Notes under the pieces: model-generated
Database searches by the model: none
What the model saw: the letters and a program-made list of their open reading frames with translations, nothing else
What the model was told of the DNA's origin: nothing
Shown: one piece after another, positions 1 through 9,634 of the stretch
How the letters are laid out: every line of letters begins with the position of its first letter
How positions within the stretch are numbered: the first letter of the stretch is position 1
Source: Helicobacter pullorum NCTC 12824
GTDB lineage: Bacteria > Campylobacterota > Campylobacteria > Campylobacterales > Helicobacteraceae
DNA length: 64,000 bases
Assembly: GCF_017979475.1 (NCBI RefSeq)
Contig: NZ_JAERIT010000003.1
Location: 124,001-188,000, forward strand
Direction of reading: 5' to 3'
Position numbers and translations under genes: made by a program

Positions 1-249
1 GAGCCAAAGCCTACTTTGATGAGTGTTTATGTTGATAAGATTGCGAGAGATGACTCACAGCCAAAAATGAAATATGAGCCAAGTCATCCTGATGCAAATT
101 CAGAAGGTTATGTCGCTTATCCTAATATCAATCCGGTTGTGGAAATGGCTGATTTGATTGAAGCAACAAAAGCCTATCAAGCTAATGTGGCAGCTTTTCA
201 AAGTGCAAAAAATATGGCAACTACTGCTATTTCTATGTTCCAGGCATAA
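1..249 (+). CDS. flgC: Flagellar basal-body rod protein FlgC, C-terminal part
   Basis: The gene is cut by the left edge of the window; the reading frame is open from base 1. The visible 82 residues carry the conserved C-terminal rod/hook helix with NPVVEMADLIEATKAYQAN, which is typical of FlgC and related axial proteins. FlgC forms part of the proximal rod of the flagellar basal body in the periplasm. It is followed after 10 bases by fliE and then ftsI, the same order as in H. pylori. The product call rests on the C-terminal family pattern plus the fliE neighbour, so it is secure although the start is not seen. Confidence 0.93.
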   Translation, partial: EPKPTLMSVYVDKIARDDSQPKMKYEPSHPDANSEGYVAYPNINPVVEMADLIEATKAYQANVAAFQSAKNMATTAISMFQA

Positions 250-259
250 AGGATTATAA

Positions 260-577
260 ATGGAAATTAACAAATATGGAATAGATCCAGAGAAGCTTAA
301 TTCGCAGTTAAAAGATGTCCCAAATCTATCTCCAAACAATAATGCTAATTCTTCAGATAAAACATTTGGCAGTATGCTAAAAGACGCTTTTGATGAAGTA
401 AATACACACCAAAAGACTTCCGAACAAGCAATGGCAGATATGGCAACGGGGCAAATTAAAGATATTCATCAAGCAGCAATTGCTATTGGGAAAGCAGAAA
501 ATAGTATGAAACTTATGTTGGAGGTAAGGAATAAAGCCATTAGTGCTTATAAAGAATTAATTAGAACGCAAATTTAA
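260..577 (+). CDS. fliE: Flagellar hook-basal body protein FliE
   Basis: A 105-residue protein with the FliE pattern: a polar N-terminus, then FGSMLKDAFDEVN, a GQIKDIHQAAIAIGKAE segment and the C-terminal helix LMLEVRNKAISAYKELIR. FliE links the MS ring to the rod and is needed for early flagellar export. The length is normal for the family. It starts 10 bases after flgC, and its TAA stop shares one base with the ATG of ftsI, so the three genes are probably transcribed together. Confidence 0.95.
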   Translation: MEINKYGIDPEKLNSQLKDVPNLSPNNNANSSDKTFGSMLKDAFDEVNTHQKTSEQAMADMATGQIKDIHQAAIAIGKAENSMKLMLEVRNKAISAYKELIRTQI

Positions 578-2346
578 TGAACGATACAAGCTCCAAAAAA
601 GCAGGTAAAATCTTATTAATTTTTTTAATGATTGTAGGAGGCTTTTGTATTTTTTTGGGGACTATTTTTTATCATATTTTCGCAGATAGGAAACTTCCAA
701 ATCTTCAAGCCAAACGCATTGAAAGTGCAATTAGAGGCTCTATTTATAGTAGCGATGGATTTTTGTTGGCTTCTAGTAAAAAAGTCTATAAAGCAGTGGT
801 AAATACTTACAATATCGATCCGCAAAAAAAAGAACTTTTTATTAATCTTTTTTCTATTTATAGCAAGATACCAAAACAAGAAATTGCTGAAAAATTGCAA
901 GATAAAGGAAATGTAGTTCTTTCTTATGATATTGATTCAAAAACAGCTAGTTATTTAAAACAACTTAGTATCAAGTTAAATGCTTTAGATGTTTTTCGTG
1001 CTTATGAAAATGAGAATGGACATATTTTTAAATACGGGCTTTCTGTGGTGGAGAGTGGAGAGTCAAGGGATTATCTCTATGAAGATACTATGGAGCCTAT
1101 TTTGGGATATATTAACAAACAAAATCAAGAAGACATTACAAAGGTTAGCGGAGTTAAGGGGATTGAGAAAAGCTTTAATGAGGAATTAGAGCCCTTGAGT
1201 GATTTGTTGATGGTAGGGCAGAGGGATATTGGCTTTAATGTTATTTTGAATAAAGATTCTACTTTCAAAGAGCGTAGTGATGGTTATAATGTAATTTCTA
1301 GCATTCCTTTGAAACTTCAAAAAAAGATTGAACAGGTTATTGATGATAGTAGAAAAATTTTGAATGCAAAAGAGATAATAGTCGGAATTATGGAGAGCAA
1401 AACAGGCAAAATGATTTCTTTGGCAAGTAGTGCTAGGTTTAATCCTAATGTAATTACCAAAGAAGATTATCCTAATCTCAATGCTAATGCCATTGAATAT
1501 TCTTATGAGCCCGGTAGTGTGATTAAGCCTATTATTTATTCTATTTTGTTGGATAAAAAGCTTATTGAACCTAGCGAAATTATTCCTCTTGAAAATGGTA
1601 GGTATAAACTGCATAATTTTTATATTACCGATACGCATCGGTTGCAAGAGGCTAGTATAGAAGAGATTTTGTTGTATTCAAGTAATATTGGAATGGCAAA
1701 GATTGCACAGCGTTTAATGGCAGATGAGTATTATGAAGGTTTGAAGGCTTTTGGATTTGGAGAAAAAAGCGGTATTGACTTGCCCTATGAAAGAGTGGGC
1801 GTAATCCCAGATATTCGCCGCTTAAGAAGTGAAGTGTATAGGGCTACTGTTTCTTATGGATATGGACTTAGGACAACTTTTATGCAAATGCTAAAAGCTT
1901 ATAACACTATTGTTAATGATGGGGTGGCTTATGAACCTTATTTGGTAGAGTATATTCAAGATTCAAAAGGTGTGCGTTATAAACTTAAGCATCAAATGCC
2001 AACGCGAATTTTGAGCGATAAGGTTGCTAATGAAGTAAAAAATACACTGATTAAAGTGGTCACACAAGGGACAGGGCGGACTGCACAGGTAAAGGGGGTA
2101 ACTATTGGTGGGAAAACAGGGACAGCACATATTGCACAAGGCGGACAATATGTAAGGAAATATAATAGCTCCTTTTTTGGTTTTGTGAGTGATGAAAAAG
2201 GCAATGAATATACAATTGGAATCAGCGTTTTTGAACCTAATGAAACAGAAGCTTATTTTGCGTCTATCACTGCTGTGCCTTTGTTTAAAGAGATAGTGGA
2301 ATTATTGATTAAGGAAAACTATTTGTATCCTCTAAATACTCAATGA
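577..2346 (+). CDS. ftsI: Division-specific penicillin-binding protein (FtsI/PBP3-like transpeptidase)
   Basis: 589 residues. One N-terminal membrane helix (about residues 10-32) is followed by the PBP dimerisation domain and a C-terminal transpeptidase domain. The three penicillin-binding motifs are visible: SVIK (catalytic Ser about residue 313), SSN (about 368) and KTGT (about 512). FtsI cross-links septal peptidoglycan in the periplasm. H. pylori also has ftsI directly after fliE. The start overlaps the fliE stop by one base, which points to translational coupling between a flagellar gene and a division gene. Confidence 0.93.
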   Translation: MNDTSSKKAGKILLIFLMIVGGFCIFLGTIFYHIFADRKLPNLQAKRIESAIRGSIYSSDGFLLASSKKVYKAVVNTYNIDPQKKELFINLFSIYSKIPKQEIAEKLQDKGNVVLSYDIDSKTASYLKQLSIKLNALDVFRAYENENGHIFKYGLSVVESGESRDYLYEDTMEPILGYINKQNQEDITKVSGVKGIEKSFNEELEPLSDLLMVGQRDIGFNVILNKDSTFKERSDGYNVISSIPLKLQKKIEQVIDDSRKILNAKEIIVGIMESKTGKMISLASSARFNPNVITKEDYPNLNANAIEYSYEPGSVIKPIIYSILLDKKLIEPSEIIPLENGRYKLHNFYITDTHRLQEASIEEILLYSSNIGMAKIAQRLMADEYYEGLKAFGFGEKSGIDLPYERVGVIPDIRRLRSEVYRATVSYGYGLRTTFMQMLKAYNTIVNDGVAYEPYLVEYIQDSKGVRYKLKHQMPTRILSDKVANEVKNTLIKVVTQGTGRTAQVKGVTIGGKTGTAHIAQGGQYVRKYNSSFFGFVSDEKGNEYTIGISVFEPNETEAYFASITAVPLFKEIVELLIKENYLYPLNTQ

Positions 2347-2931
2347 AATTGCAACATAAAATAAAGATTAATAGCTTGCTTGATACATTGAGAGTGTTTG
2401 ATTTAATCTTGTTTGTGGGCATTTTGGATTGCCTATTGTGAGTGTGTATAATGTATTTTGATTTATTATCATATATGCTTTTGTATAACATAAAGGCAAA
2501 TCAATAGAAATCACTAGGAATAGATTAGGATAGATTAAACATCGTAGGGAATGATATGCAATTTGCAAATAAAAAAGAACTTGAAAAGATTCCATAAGAT
2601 AAAAGAGGAATCCACAAAGACACTTCTGCAAAGAATCTTTACCTAGAACTTTATCCAAAAAAGGGTGGAGTGTCAGAGATATTTTATTATCGCTATTGTC
2701 AAGATAATAAATTATATACGATTAATTAGGAAAATATTCTAAAACTTTCCTCTTGATTCTGCAAAGATCTTTATTTTGGATTTCACGCAATACTAGATAC
2801 AATTGAATTTTTTCAGAATTCTAAAATAAAAGAGAAATAAAATTTTGCTGTTTGTATCTACACAAGACGCTTTTGTAAAAGCCAAATAACACACAGAAAA
2901 TTGCTGTTTGCGTCTTTAAATGTGAAAAGAA
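2347..2931. other. Gene-free stretch, probably decayed sequence
   Basis: These 585 bases lie between ftsI and the convergent DUF2828 gene. Only short, stop-rich frames are present. A 96-residue minus-strand frame (2368-2658) has no ribosome site and no recognisable motif. Two copies of the word TTGCTGTTTG occur near 2845 and 2903. The region looks like eroded coding DNA of an accessory insertion, but I cannot name a parent gene. No copy of the tRNA-Pro 3' end was found here. Confidence 0.4.
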
Positions 2932-4461
2932 CTAAATCTCTTTTTCAAGATAGATTTCATAAGGTTTAATAGCTTCAGAAACTATCTGCAAACTTATATT
3001 TTCGGCACTCATTTTATCATTTAATACTTTAAGTAAAGCTTTAATAGAGTTTTGAGAATAACCTGAAATTAGGATAACCTTTTCATCTAATGTTGCGGGG
3101 AATATATTATTCCTATCATCTACATTCCAAAAGATAACTGTTGGCATATCATACCCTCTTACTTGGTATTTCTTTTTCCAATACTCTATGTTGGTTTTCT
3201 TGCCTTTGCCACACATATCAAATTCCATATCGCTTATAATAATAACATACTTAGGACATTCCTCTTTGGGTATTTTGTTTTTGATTAATGTCTCTAAAAT
3301 AGCATTTATCATCACACTTTCTATGTTGGTATTCATATCCCTACTTGAGGATATAACTAAATCATAAAGCTCTTTAATAGAGGCGTTGTCTGGAAATTCG
3401 TGTAGTCTTGAATCACCACAGAAGTCTATAAAATGATTGTGGAATCTTCCCTTATTTCTTTGTGCGATATAGATAGCTAATCCAATAGAAACACAAATAG
3501 GATTGCCACTCATAGAGCCTGAAACATCACAAGCTACTATTGCATCAATAGAATCCTCTCCAAAGAGATTTGGTAGATTATCCCACATTGTATTGAGGGC
3601 TTCTACTTCATTATTTTCTACTTGAATCTTCCTTATAATATCAAAGGGTGTAAGAACTTGAGTATTGATTTTAGCTTTACCTTCTTGGACATCTTGGAGG
3701 TATTTAGAGTATCTATCCTCATCATTGCGTTTAAAGGCTTTATTGTATTTTGCCATAGCTAATGAGGGGATTTGAGAATAATTAAAACTATAATCCCTTT
3801 CTCTTAGGTTATTTTCAATGAGTTTGATTTCTGCCCTTAGCTTTGATAATGCTTTTCTATAAGTCTTAGAATCTATTTCGAAGATTTTTTCTCTAACAAA
3901 CCTAGCCATTAAAACGGTTTGCTTATTAGAAGTATTTTCAGAAGGTAACCATTTCGCTAATAAACTAATAGATGATTTTCCATTTAATTCTTTAAAGAAT
4001 TGAGTTTTTATTTTGTTATAAAAGATTTCTTTCTTGATTCCTGCTAAATGTAGTTGATAGAGTATAAAGATAATGTCATCATATCTGCCTATATCAAACA
4101 AGGAATTGAGGGTTTTATCTAATAAATCTTGTTTATCATCTCTTTTTAAATAGAGGTAAATTAGAAATAGTCTAAAAAGTTTTCTTTCTCCTAGTCCTCC
4201 TCTAATATCTCTTAGATACATTAAAGAACATAGTGTTTCTTTTGGAGCTGTTAAATAGCTTTTCAATAAGATTTTAAAAGGTTCATCATTATTAAAGATG
4301 ATTTGCCCTTTAGAATCAACTTCTATCTCTACTCTATACCTCCAAGCTCCCATTTTAGCAAACAAATCAAGTAAGTTGTTTTTAGTGCTTAGATATGCTT
4401 TTGAGCCATTTTCTGTATAACCACTATTCATATTTTCTTTTAAACTATCTAAGAAGTCCAT
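2932..4461 (-). CDS. DUF2828 protein with C-terminal von Willebrand A domain (Ro/TROVE-like)
   Basis: 509 residues. The N-terminal helical half holds the DUF2828 signature YLRDIRGGLGERKLFR followed by DIGRYDDII. The C-terminal half is a vWA domain with an intact MIDAS motif DVSGSMSG near residue 313 and a later ISDMEFD segment. Family knowledge: DUF2828 proteins share their layout (helical solenoid plus vWA) with Ro60/TROVE proteins, which bind small Y RNAs and misfolded RNAs. RNA binding here is inference only. The ATG has a strong ribosome site, AAGGAGGG, 7 bases upstream. The gene stands alone between ftsI and tRNA-Pro, which suggests acquisition. No toxin or restriction genes adjoin it. 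Confidence 0.8.
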   Translation of the reverse strand: MDFLDSLKENMNSGYTENGSKAYLSTKNNLLDLFAKMGAWRYRVEIEVDSKGQIIFNNDEPFKILLKSYLTAPKETLCSLMYLRDIRGGLGERKLFRLFLIYLYLKRDDKQDLLDKTLNSLFDIGRYDDIIFILYQLHLAGIKKEIFYNKIKTQFFKELNGKSSISLLAKWLPSENTSNKQTVLMARFVREKIFEIDSKTYRKALSKLRAEIKLIENNLRERDYSFNYSQIPSLAMAKYNKAFKRNDEDRYSKYLQDVQEGKAKINTQVLTPFDIIRKIQVENNEVEALNTMWDNLPNLFGEDSIDAIVACDVSGSMSGNPICVSIGLAIYIAQRNKGRFHNHFIDFCGDSRLHEFPDNASIKELYDLVISSSRDMNTNIESVMINAILETLIKNKIPKEECPKYVIIISDMEFDMCGKGKKTNIEYWKKKYQVRGYDMPTVIFWNVDDRNNIFPATLDEKVILISGYSQNSIKALLKVLNDKMSAENISLQIVSEAIKPYEIYLEKEI

Positions 4462-4720
4462 AATCTCCCTCCTTGTAAATACAGAATTATATAATAAAAA
4501 TAAACAATTTTTACATTAGAAACCTAGCCTTTCTTTTTTATAGTCCTCTAATCCTTTCAAAAGAGTGTAAAATTCTTGAGCTTTTATTACCTTATTTTAA
4601 TGATTCCAAATGTTATTAATTGTGATTACTTTGTGTGTTGAAAAGCCCTAAAATAAATTATATAATTGCTTTGAAAGGCATGTAATTTATCAATGAAAGA
4701 TATTGATTGTTTGTGATTGA
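4462..4720. other. Leader region of the DUF2828 gene with a possible gene remnant
   Basis: This AT-rich spacer separates the DUF2828 gene from tRNA-Pro. On the minus strand, 4516-4595 reads as a protein-like tail (KAQEFYTLLKGLEDYKKE, then a stop) but has no start codon or ribosome site. It may be the end of a lost gene. Confidence 0.3.
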
Positions 4721-4798
4721 TGGTCGGAGTAGCGGGATTTGAACCCACGACCTCACCCACCCCAAGGGTGTGCGCTAGCCAGGCTGCGCTATACTCCG
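4721..4798 (-). tRNA. tRNA-Pro (anticodon GGG)
   Basis: On the minus strand a full cloverleaf can be drawn. The 7-bp acceptor CGGAGTA/TACTCCG is followed by discriminator A and encoded CCA. The anticodon stem CACCC/GGGTG encloses the loop TTGGGGT, so positions 34-36 read GGG. The T arm has GGTTCAAATCC. The DUF2828 gene lies directly downstream of the 3' end, a common place for integrated DNA. Confidence 0.95.
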
Positions 4799-4872
4799 CA
4801 AATTGTAGTATAATTAAAAATGCAATGTTATCAAAAAATAATTAAAAAATTTTGAAATGAAAAAATATTTTT

Positions 4873-4887
4873 TGGAATGCTTTTTGC
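4873..4887 (+). promoter_or_regulatory. Sigma54 (RpoN) promoter of the flgI operon
   Basis: The sequence has the -24/-12 form TTGGAATG...TTGC with GG (4874-4875) and GC (4886-4887) separated by exactly 10 bases. It lies about 40 bases before flgI, in the only intergenic gap of this flagellar operon. RpoN controls the middle (rod/hook/ring) flagellar genes in Helicobacter and Campylobacter. Confidence 0.72.
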
Positions 4888-4928
4888 TTTTAGGTATTAA
4901 AGATTAGGCTAAATAAGGATATGAAGCT

Positions 4929-5984
4929 ATGAAAAAAGTAATTTATATGGTGTTTGTGCTACTTACTATGCCTCTTTTTGCGGCTAAAGTAAGCGATTTG
5001 GTAAATATTGTTGGTGTAAGGGATAATCAATTAATCGGTTATGGTTTGGTAGTGGGTTTAAATGGAAGTGGAGATAAAACTACTTCAACTTTTACAATGC
5101 AATCTATTTCTAATATGTTAGAAAGTGTAAATGTAAAAATTGATCCTAATGATATTCAATCTAAAAATGTTGCTGCAGTTATGGTAACTGCAAAACTACC
5201 CCCATTTGCTAGACAAGGGGATACGATTGATATTTTAGTTTCTAGTATTGGTGATGCAAAATCACTAGAAGGTGGGACATTGCTTCTTACTCCTTTGAGT
5301 GGATTAGATGGTAGAATCTATGCTGTGGCACAAGGAGCAGTTGGAATAGGTGGAAAAAACGAAAGAGGAGGGAGTGCTAATCATGCACTTGCTGCAACAA
5401 TGCCAAATGGAGGAATTGTAGAGAGAGAAGTGGTTTATGATTTGTATAGCAAAGTGAATGCAACTTTGAGTTTAAAAGAGGCAAATTTTCAAAATGCGAT
5501 GCGAATCCAAACAAGAATCAATGAAACCTTTGGAGCAAATCCGGAGAATAAACCTGTTGCTATGGCAATTGATCCAAGGACTATTAAATTGCAAAGACCT
5601 GAAAATTTGAGTATGGTAGAGTTTTTGGCGCGTGTGCAAAATATTGATGTGGATTATGTTAAAGAAAATAAAATTATTATCAATGAACGCACAGGAACGG
5701 TGATTGCTGGAATGGGAGTTGAGGTTTCGCCTGTGGTGGTTACCCATAATAATATTACTATCAAAGTTTCTAATGAAGTGGTTAATGATCCAGAAGCGGT
5801 AGATATGGGAAGTGGAGCTATTTTTAGCCCACAACAAGCAATGGTTACAAGCCCTAATAATCCGACTATTTCAAGCGTTACAAGGGCATTACAAAGAATG
5901 GGTGCAACACCTAAGGATATGATTGCCATTATTGAAACAATGAAAAAAGCTGGTGCTTTTAATGCAGATTTGGAGATTATCTAA
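4929..5984 (+). CDS. flgI: Flagellar P-ring protein FlgI
   Basis: 351 residues with a Sec signal peptide (Lys-Lys, hydrophobic core, cleavage after LFAA). The mature start KVSDLVNIVGVRDNQLIGYG is the typical FlgI beginning. Other conserved segments are GDTIDILVSSIGDAKSL and the NERTGTVIAGMGV region. FlgI forms the periplasmic P ring around the rod. Length matches the family. A sigma54-type promoter precedes it, and flgJ starts 15 bases after its stop. Confidence 0.96.
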   Translation: MKKVIYMVFVLLTMPLFAAKVSDLVNIVGVRDNQLIGYGLVVGLNGSGDKTTSTFTMQSISNMLESVNVKIDPNDIQSKNVAAVMVTAKLPPFARQGDTIDILVSSIGDAKSLEGGTLLLTPLSGLDGRIYAVAQGAVGIGGKNERGGSANHALAATMPNGGIVEREVVYDLYSKVNATLSLKEANFQNAMRIQTRINETFGANPENKPVAMAIDPRTIKLQRPENLSMVEFLARVQNIDVDYVKENKIIINERTGTVIAGMGVEVSPVVVTHNNITIKVSNEVVNDPEAVDMGSGAIFSPQQAMVTSPNNPTISSVTRALQRMGATPKDMIAIIETMKKAGAFNADLEII

Positions 5985-5999
5985 GAGAGGGGGAGTGAT

Positions 6000-6329
6000 A
6001 TGGAGATTAATTTTAGTGGATTAAGTGGATATTCTAAGGAAATTTTAGAAGCAGCCAAACAAGCACCAACGATTCAAAAAACAGATGATGATACGCGTTT
6101 GAGGGAGCAAACTGATGCGTTTGAAGCACTTATTATTAAAAATATGCTTGATACTGCGTTAAAAATGGATGATTCGCTTTATCCAAAAGCACCCGGACAT
6201 GATATTTATGAATCAATGTATCGGGATACTCTTTCGCAAACTTTGAGCGGAAGTTTTGGCTTTAGTGAATTGCTTTTTGATTATCTTAAAGATTTGCAAA
6301 ATCAACAAGGTGCTAAAGGCGTTAAGTGA
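6000..6329 (+). CDS. flgJ: Rod-binding (FlgJ N-terminal type) flagellar protein
   Basis: 109 residues corresponding only to the rod-binding domain of FlgJ, with REQTDAFEALIIKNMLD and the C-terminal segment TLSGSFGFSELLFDYLK. The muramidase domain found in enterobacterial FlgJ is absent, as is usual in Campylobacterota. It probably acts as a rod scaffold or cap in the periplasm. The ribosome site GAGGGGGAG precedes the ATG. Its stop overlaps the GTG start of flgS (GTGA), so the two are translationally coupled. H. pylori has the same flgI-flgJ-flgS order. Confidence 0.88.
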   Translation: MEINFSGLSGYSKEILEAAKQAPTIQKTDDDTRLREQTDAFEALIIKNMLDTALKMDDSLYPKAPGHDIYESMYRDTLSQTLSGSFGFSELLFDYLKDLQNQQGAKGVK

Positions 6330-7336
6330 TTGACCAAAATCTATTAGAATCTCTAAGCAGCAGTGATAAAGAATCTTTTGCAAGAGGGCTAAAAGAGCTT
6401 ATTACCCAAACTTATGAAGTTGAAAAGGAATTTGTTGAATTAAAGGCACTTTTTGAAGAAGTGTTGGATATTTTGCCAACAGCAGTTTGGGTTTTGGAAC
6501 AAGAGGGGGAGATATTTTATCAAAATAGCCTTGCTTCAGAGATTCCAGAGATTTTGGAAAAACTAGATTTGCAAAATACTAATCGTCAAGAAATTGAAGT
6601 AGAATCCAAAGTGTATTTGGTGCAAACTAATCAAAAATTAAATAAATATATCATTTCTGCAACAGACATTACACATGAAAAGCGGAGAGAAAGATTGGCT
6701 TCAATGGGGCAGATTTCTGCACATTTAGCCCATGAAATACGCAATCCCGTTGGCTCTGTCGCACTTCTTGCTTCCACGCTTCTAAAAAGAGTGGATATTA
6801 AAAATAAAACTTTGGTGCTGGAGATTAAAAAATCTATTTGGCGTGTGGAGAGAATTGTAAAGGCGACTTTGCTTTTTTCTAAGGGAGTGCAGATTCACAA
6901 GAGTGAGATTATTCCTCAAAATATTCAAAATGAAATTCAAGAATCCCTTAATTATTACACTTACTCTAAGAATATCAATTTTATTTTTAGATTTGATGAT
7001 GAGGTGTTTGAGGCGGATTTTGATTTATTGTGTATTGTTTTACAAAATTTTCTATTTAATGCTATTGATGCCATTGAGGAGAGTGATGAGGAAGAAGGGA
7101 TTGTGGAAATTGAATACCATAAGAATCCAAAAGAGGTGATTTTTAAAATTTATGATAATGGTAAGCCTATTGAAAATCCACAAATACTTTTTGAGCCTTT
7201 TAAAAGCACAAAGCTTAAGGGGAATGGTTTGGGGCTTGCACTCTCTTTGCAGATTATTGAAGCACATAATGGGAAGATTAGGCTTTTGGAAGAAAATAAA
7301 AAAGGCTTTGAAATTAGATTGCCACAAAATATTTAA
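6326..7336 (+). CDS. flgS: Flagellar sensor histidine kinase FlgS (NtrB/AtoS-like)
   Basis: 336 residues, cytoplasmic, with no membrane helices. A PAS-like region (about 45-115) is followed by the phosphoacceptor H box AHLAHEIRNP (His about 136), an N box NFLFNAIDAI and the ATP-lid glycines KGNGLGLALS. In Helicobacter and Campylobacter FlgS phosphorylates the sigma54 activator FlgR in response to the flagellar export apparatus. Translation starts at GTG inside the flgJ stop (4-base overlap). Because the operon has its own sigma54-like promoter, flgS may feed back on its own expression. Confidence 0.9.
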   Translation: MIDQNLLESLSSSDKESFARGLKELITQTYEVEKEFVELKALFEEVLDILPTAVWVLEQEGEIFYQNSLASEIPEILEKLDLQNTNRQEIEVESKVYLVQTNQKLNKYIISATDITHEKRRERLASMGQISAHLAHEIRNPVGSVALLASTLLKRVDIKNKTLVLEIKKSIWRVERIVKATLLFSKGVQIHKSEIIPQNIQNEIQESLNYYTYSKNINFIFRFDDEVFEADFDLLCIVLQNFLFNAIDAIEESDEEEGIVEIEYHKNPKEVIFKIYDNGKPIENPQILFEPFKSTKLKGNGLGLALSLQIIEAHNGKIRLLEENKKGFEIRLPQNI

Positions 7337-7400
7337 TGTATTACTCATTATAGATTAAGTCGTTTTTTGCTAGGATTCTTAAACTATCAAAGAAAGGTTA

Positions 7401-8612
7401 ATGATGAGTAAAAATATCCAGATAATGCAAAATGTAAAAAGCGTGCGTGAAATTGATATTAAAGATAAAAGAGTATTAATTAGAGTTGATTTTAATGTGC
7501 CAATGGATAGCGAATTAAATATTAGCGATGATACAAGAATACGAGAAGCGATTCCTACAATTAACTATTGTATTGATAATGGTGCAAAATCAATCATACT
7601 TGTAAGTCATCTTGGAAGACCAAAGGGTAGAAGTGAAGAGTTTTCACTTAAGGCTATTTTGAAGAGATTAGAGAGACTTCTTGCAAAAGATGTAGTGTTT
7701 GTTGATAGTTTGGATAATGCTAAAATAACTCTCAATACTCTTGTAGATGGAAGTATTTTGCTTTTGGAAAATATCCGATTTTATGAGGGAGAAGAAAAAA
7801 ATGATAGTGAGCTTTCCAAACAATTAGCGGATTTGTGTGATGTATATGTGAATGATGCGTTTGGGACTTCTCACCGCAAACATGCTTCTACTTATGGTGT
7901 CGCTCAATATGCCAAAGAGAAAGTGGCAGGATTGTTGCTTAAAAAAGAAATTGATTCTTTTGGGATTGCTTTATCTAATCCATTACGCCCTTTGTTGCTG
8001 ATTGTGGGAGGTTCTAAAGTTTCCTCTAAACTTACTTTGCTGAAATCTATTTTGGAAGTAGTGGATAAGATTATTATTGGTGGAGCGATGAGTAATACAT
8101 TCCTTAAGGCAGTGGGTTATGATATGAAGGCTTCTTTGGTAGAAGAGGATTTATTAGAGGAAGCAAGAAGTATTTTGCGTACTGCCAAAGAAAAAGGTGT
8201 AAAAATCTATTTGCCTGTAGATGTAGTGGCAACAGATAATATTAAAGAAGCTAAAATTATTAAAATCTCTCCTGCTCAAGATATTCCAGATGATTTAATG
8301 GCAGTAGATATTGGACCTGCAACAGTAAGGCTGTTTAATGAAGTAATTAGGGATTGTGAGACAATTATATGGAATGGACCTATGGGAGTATATGAGAATC
8401 AAAAATTCTCGCGAGGAACATTTAGTATTTCTCACACCATAGCAGATACTTATGCTTATAGTGTGATTGGTGGGGGAGATACCGCTGATGCAGTAGATAA
8501 AGCAGGGGATAAAGATAGTATGAGTTTTACTTCCACAGGAGGTGGAGCGAGTTTGGAATTATTGGAAGGGGAAGTGTTGCCAGCCTTTGAGGTATTAGAT
8601 AAAAAAGCCTAA
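7401..8612 (+). CDS. pgk: Phosphoglycerate kinase
   Basis: 403 residues. It converts 1,3-bisphosphoglycerate and ADP to 3-phosphoglycerate and ATP in the cytoplasm. Visible family motifs are RVDFNVPMD, the substrate-binding [18 protein letters not shown], the nucleotide-binding GPMGVYE and GGGDTADA. The N-terminus has two adjacent ATGs (7401 and 7404) and a short extra leader. AAAGG lies just upstream. corA follows after about 20 bases, as in H. pylori. Confidence 0.95.
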   Translation: MMSKNIQIMQNVKSVREIDIKDKRVLIRVDFNVPMDSELNISDDTRIREAIPTINYCIDNGAKSIILVSHLGRPKGRSEEFSLKAILKRLERLLAKDVVFVDSLDNAKITLNTLVDGSILLLENIRFYEGEEKNDSELSKQLADLCDVYVNDAFGTSHRKHASTYGVAQYAKEKVAGLLLKKEIDSFGIALSNPLRPLLLIVGGSKVSSKLTLLKSILEVVDKIIIGGAMSNTFLKAVGYDMKASLVEEDLLEEARSILRTAKEKGVKIYLPVDVVATDNIKEAKIIKISPAQDIPDDLMAVDIGPATVRLFNEVIRDCETIIWNGPMGVYENQKFSRGTFSISHTIADTYAYSVIGGGDTADAVDKAGDKDSMSFTSTGGGASLELLEGEVLPAFEVLDKKA

Positions 8613-8632
8613 GTTTTATAAAAGGGGTTTTG

Positions 8633-9589
8633 ATGTTGAATCTTTTTATCAAACGAAATGGAATGGTTGTTAGGGAAAGTATTCAATCGGTTAAAAGTAT
8701 TGATATGGAAGCCGATATTTTATGGATTGACCTTTTGCACCCAAATTCTGAAGAGATTGCCTATATTTCTAAAACTTACCTTTTGGACATTCCAACCAAA
8801 GAAGAAAGAGAAGAGATTGAGGAATCTGCAAGATATTGGGAGGATAGTGAGACGGTTACGATTAATACTTACTTCCTTACGCGTCCTAATGAAGAAAAGA
8901 TTTTCCATAATGAAACCATTACTTTTTTGCTAACGCACAATATTCTTTTTACTGTGCGTTATAGTGAATTTAAAGTGTTTGATGAGATTCAACAACGCGT
9001 TTTAGCAAGTCCAAAAAATTTTGAAGATGGATTTGATTTGATTTCAAAAATTTTTGAATTGCGGGTGGAAAAAGATGCCGATATGCTAGAGGGAATCGCC
9101 AAAGAAACGAGGCTATTAAGACGAATGGTAGTTTTTGATAAACAATTAGGCGATGAAATTTTGGAAAAACTTTCAATCTTGCAAGAAATGCACTTGAGTT
9201 TGCGGGATAGTTTGTTTGATAAGAGGCTCGCAATTACTGCATTGCTCCGGACAAACAAGGCAGATAATGAAGTAAAAAAGGATTTGGGAATTGTGCTAAA
9301 GGATATTAACTCGCTAGTAGAATTTACTAATGTAAATATGAATATTTTGGACAATATCCAAACGCTTTTTGCTAGTCAAATTAATATTGAACAAAATAAA
9401 ATTATCAAGATTTTTACGGTGGTGACTGTGGCGATGATGCCCCCAACACTGATTGCTACTATTTATGGAATGAACTTCACGCATATGCCGGAGTTAGAAT
9501 GGACTTATGCTTATCCCATTGTGCTTAGTGCGATGATTGTTTCAACGATTTTGCCATTGATTTATTTCAAAAAGAAAAAATGGCTTTAG
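8633..9589 (+). CDS. corA: CorA-type magnesium/cobalt transporter
   Basis: 318 residues with a long acidic cytoplasmic N-terminal domain, a long helix with coiled-coil character, and two C-terminal membrane helices. The selectivity motif YGMNF stands at the end of the first helix, and the tail ends in KKKK. It forms a pentameric Mg2+ channel in the inner membrane. I chose ATG 8633 because AAAGGGG ends five bases before it; a TTG three bases upstream is less likely. A symmetric hairpin follows the gene. Confidence 0.92.
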   Translation: MLNLFIKRNGMVVRESIQSVKSIDMEADILWIDLLHPNSEEIAYISKTYLLDIPTKEEREEIEESARYWEDSETVTINTYFLTRPNEEKIFHNETITFLLTHNILFTVRYSEFKVFDEIQQRVLASPKNFEDGFDLISKIFELRVEKDADMLEGIAKETRLLRRMVVFDKQLGDEILEKLSILQEMHLSLRDSLFDKRLAITALLRTNKADNEVKKDLGIVLKDINSLVEFTNVNMNILDNIQTLFASQINIEQNKIIKIFTVVTVAMMPPTLIATIYGMNFTHMPELEWTYAYPIVLSAMIVSTILPLIYFKKKKWL

Positions 9590-9594
9590 TGGAA

Positions 9595-9621
9595 TAATCC
9601 ACTTAAAATTTAAGTGGATTA
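9595..9621. terminator. Inverted repeat between convergent corA and catalase-like gene
   Basis: Two 11-base arms (TAATCCACTTA / TAAGTGGATTA) with a 5-base loop stand between the convergent genes. No long T run follows, so it may be a weak bidirectional terminator. Confidence 0.55.
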
Positions 9622-9634
9622 GAATAGGCGATAT

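Noticed and set aside
2368-2658. 96-codon minus-strand frame after ftsI
   Set aside because: No ribosome site, no family motif and atypical composition; treated as eroded DNA.
2347-4798. Integrated element bounded by copies of the tRNA-Pro 3' end
   Set aside because: I looked for a direct repeat of the tRNA end near 2347-2931 and found none, and there is no integrase, so insertion at the tRNA is only a possibility.
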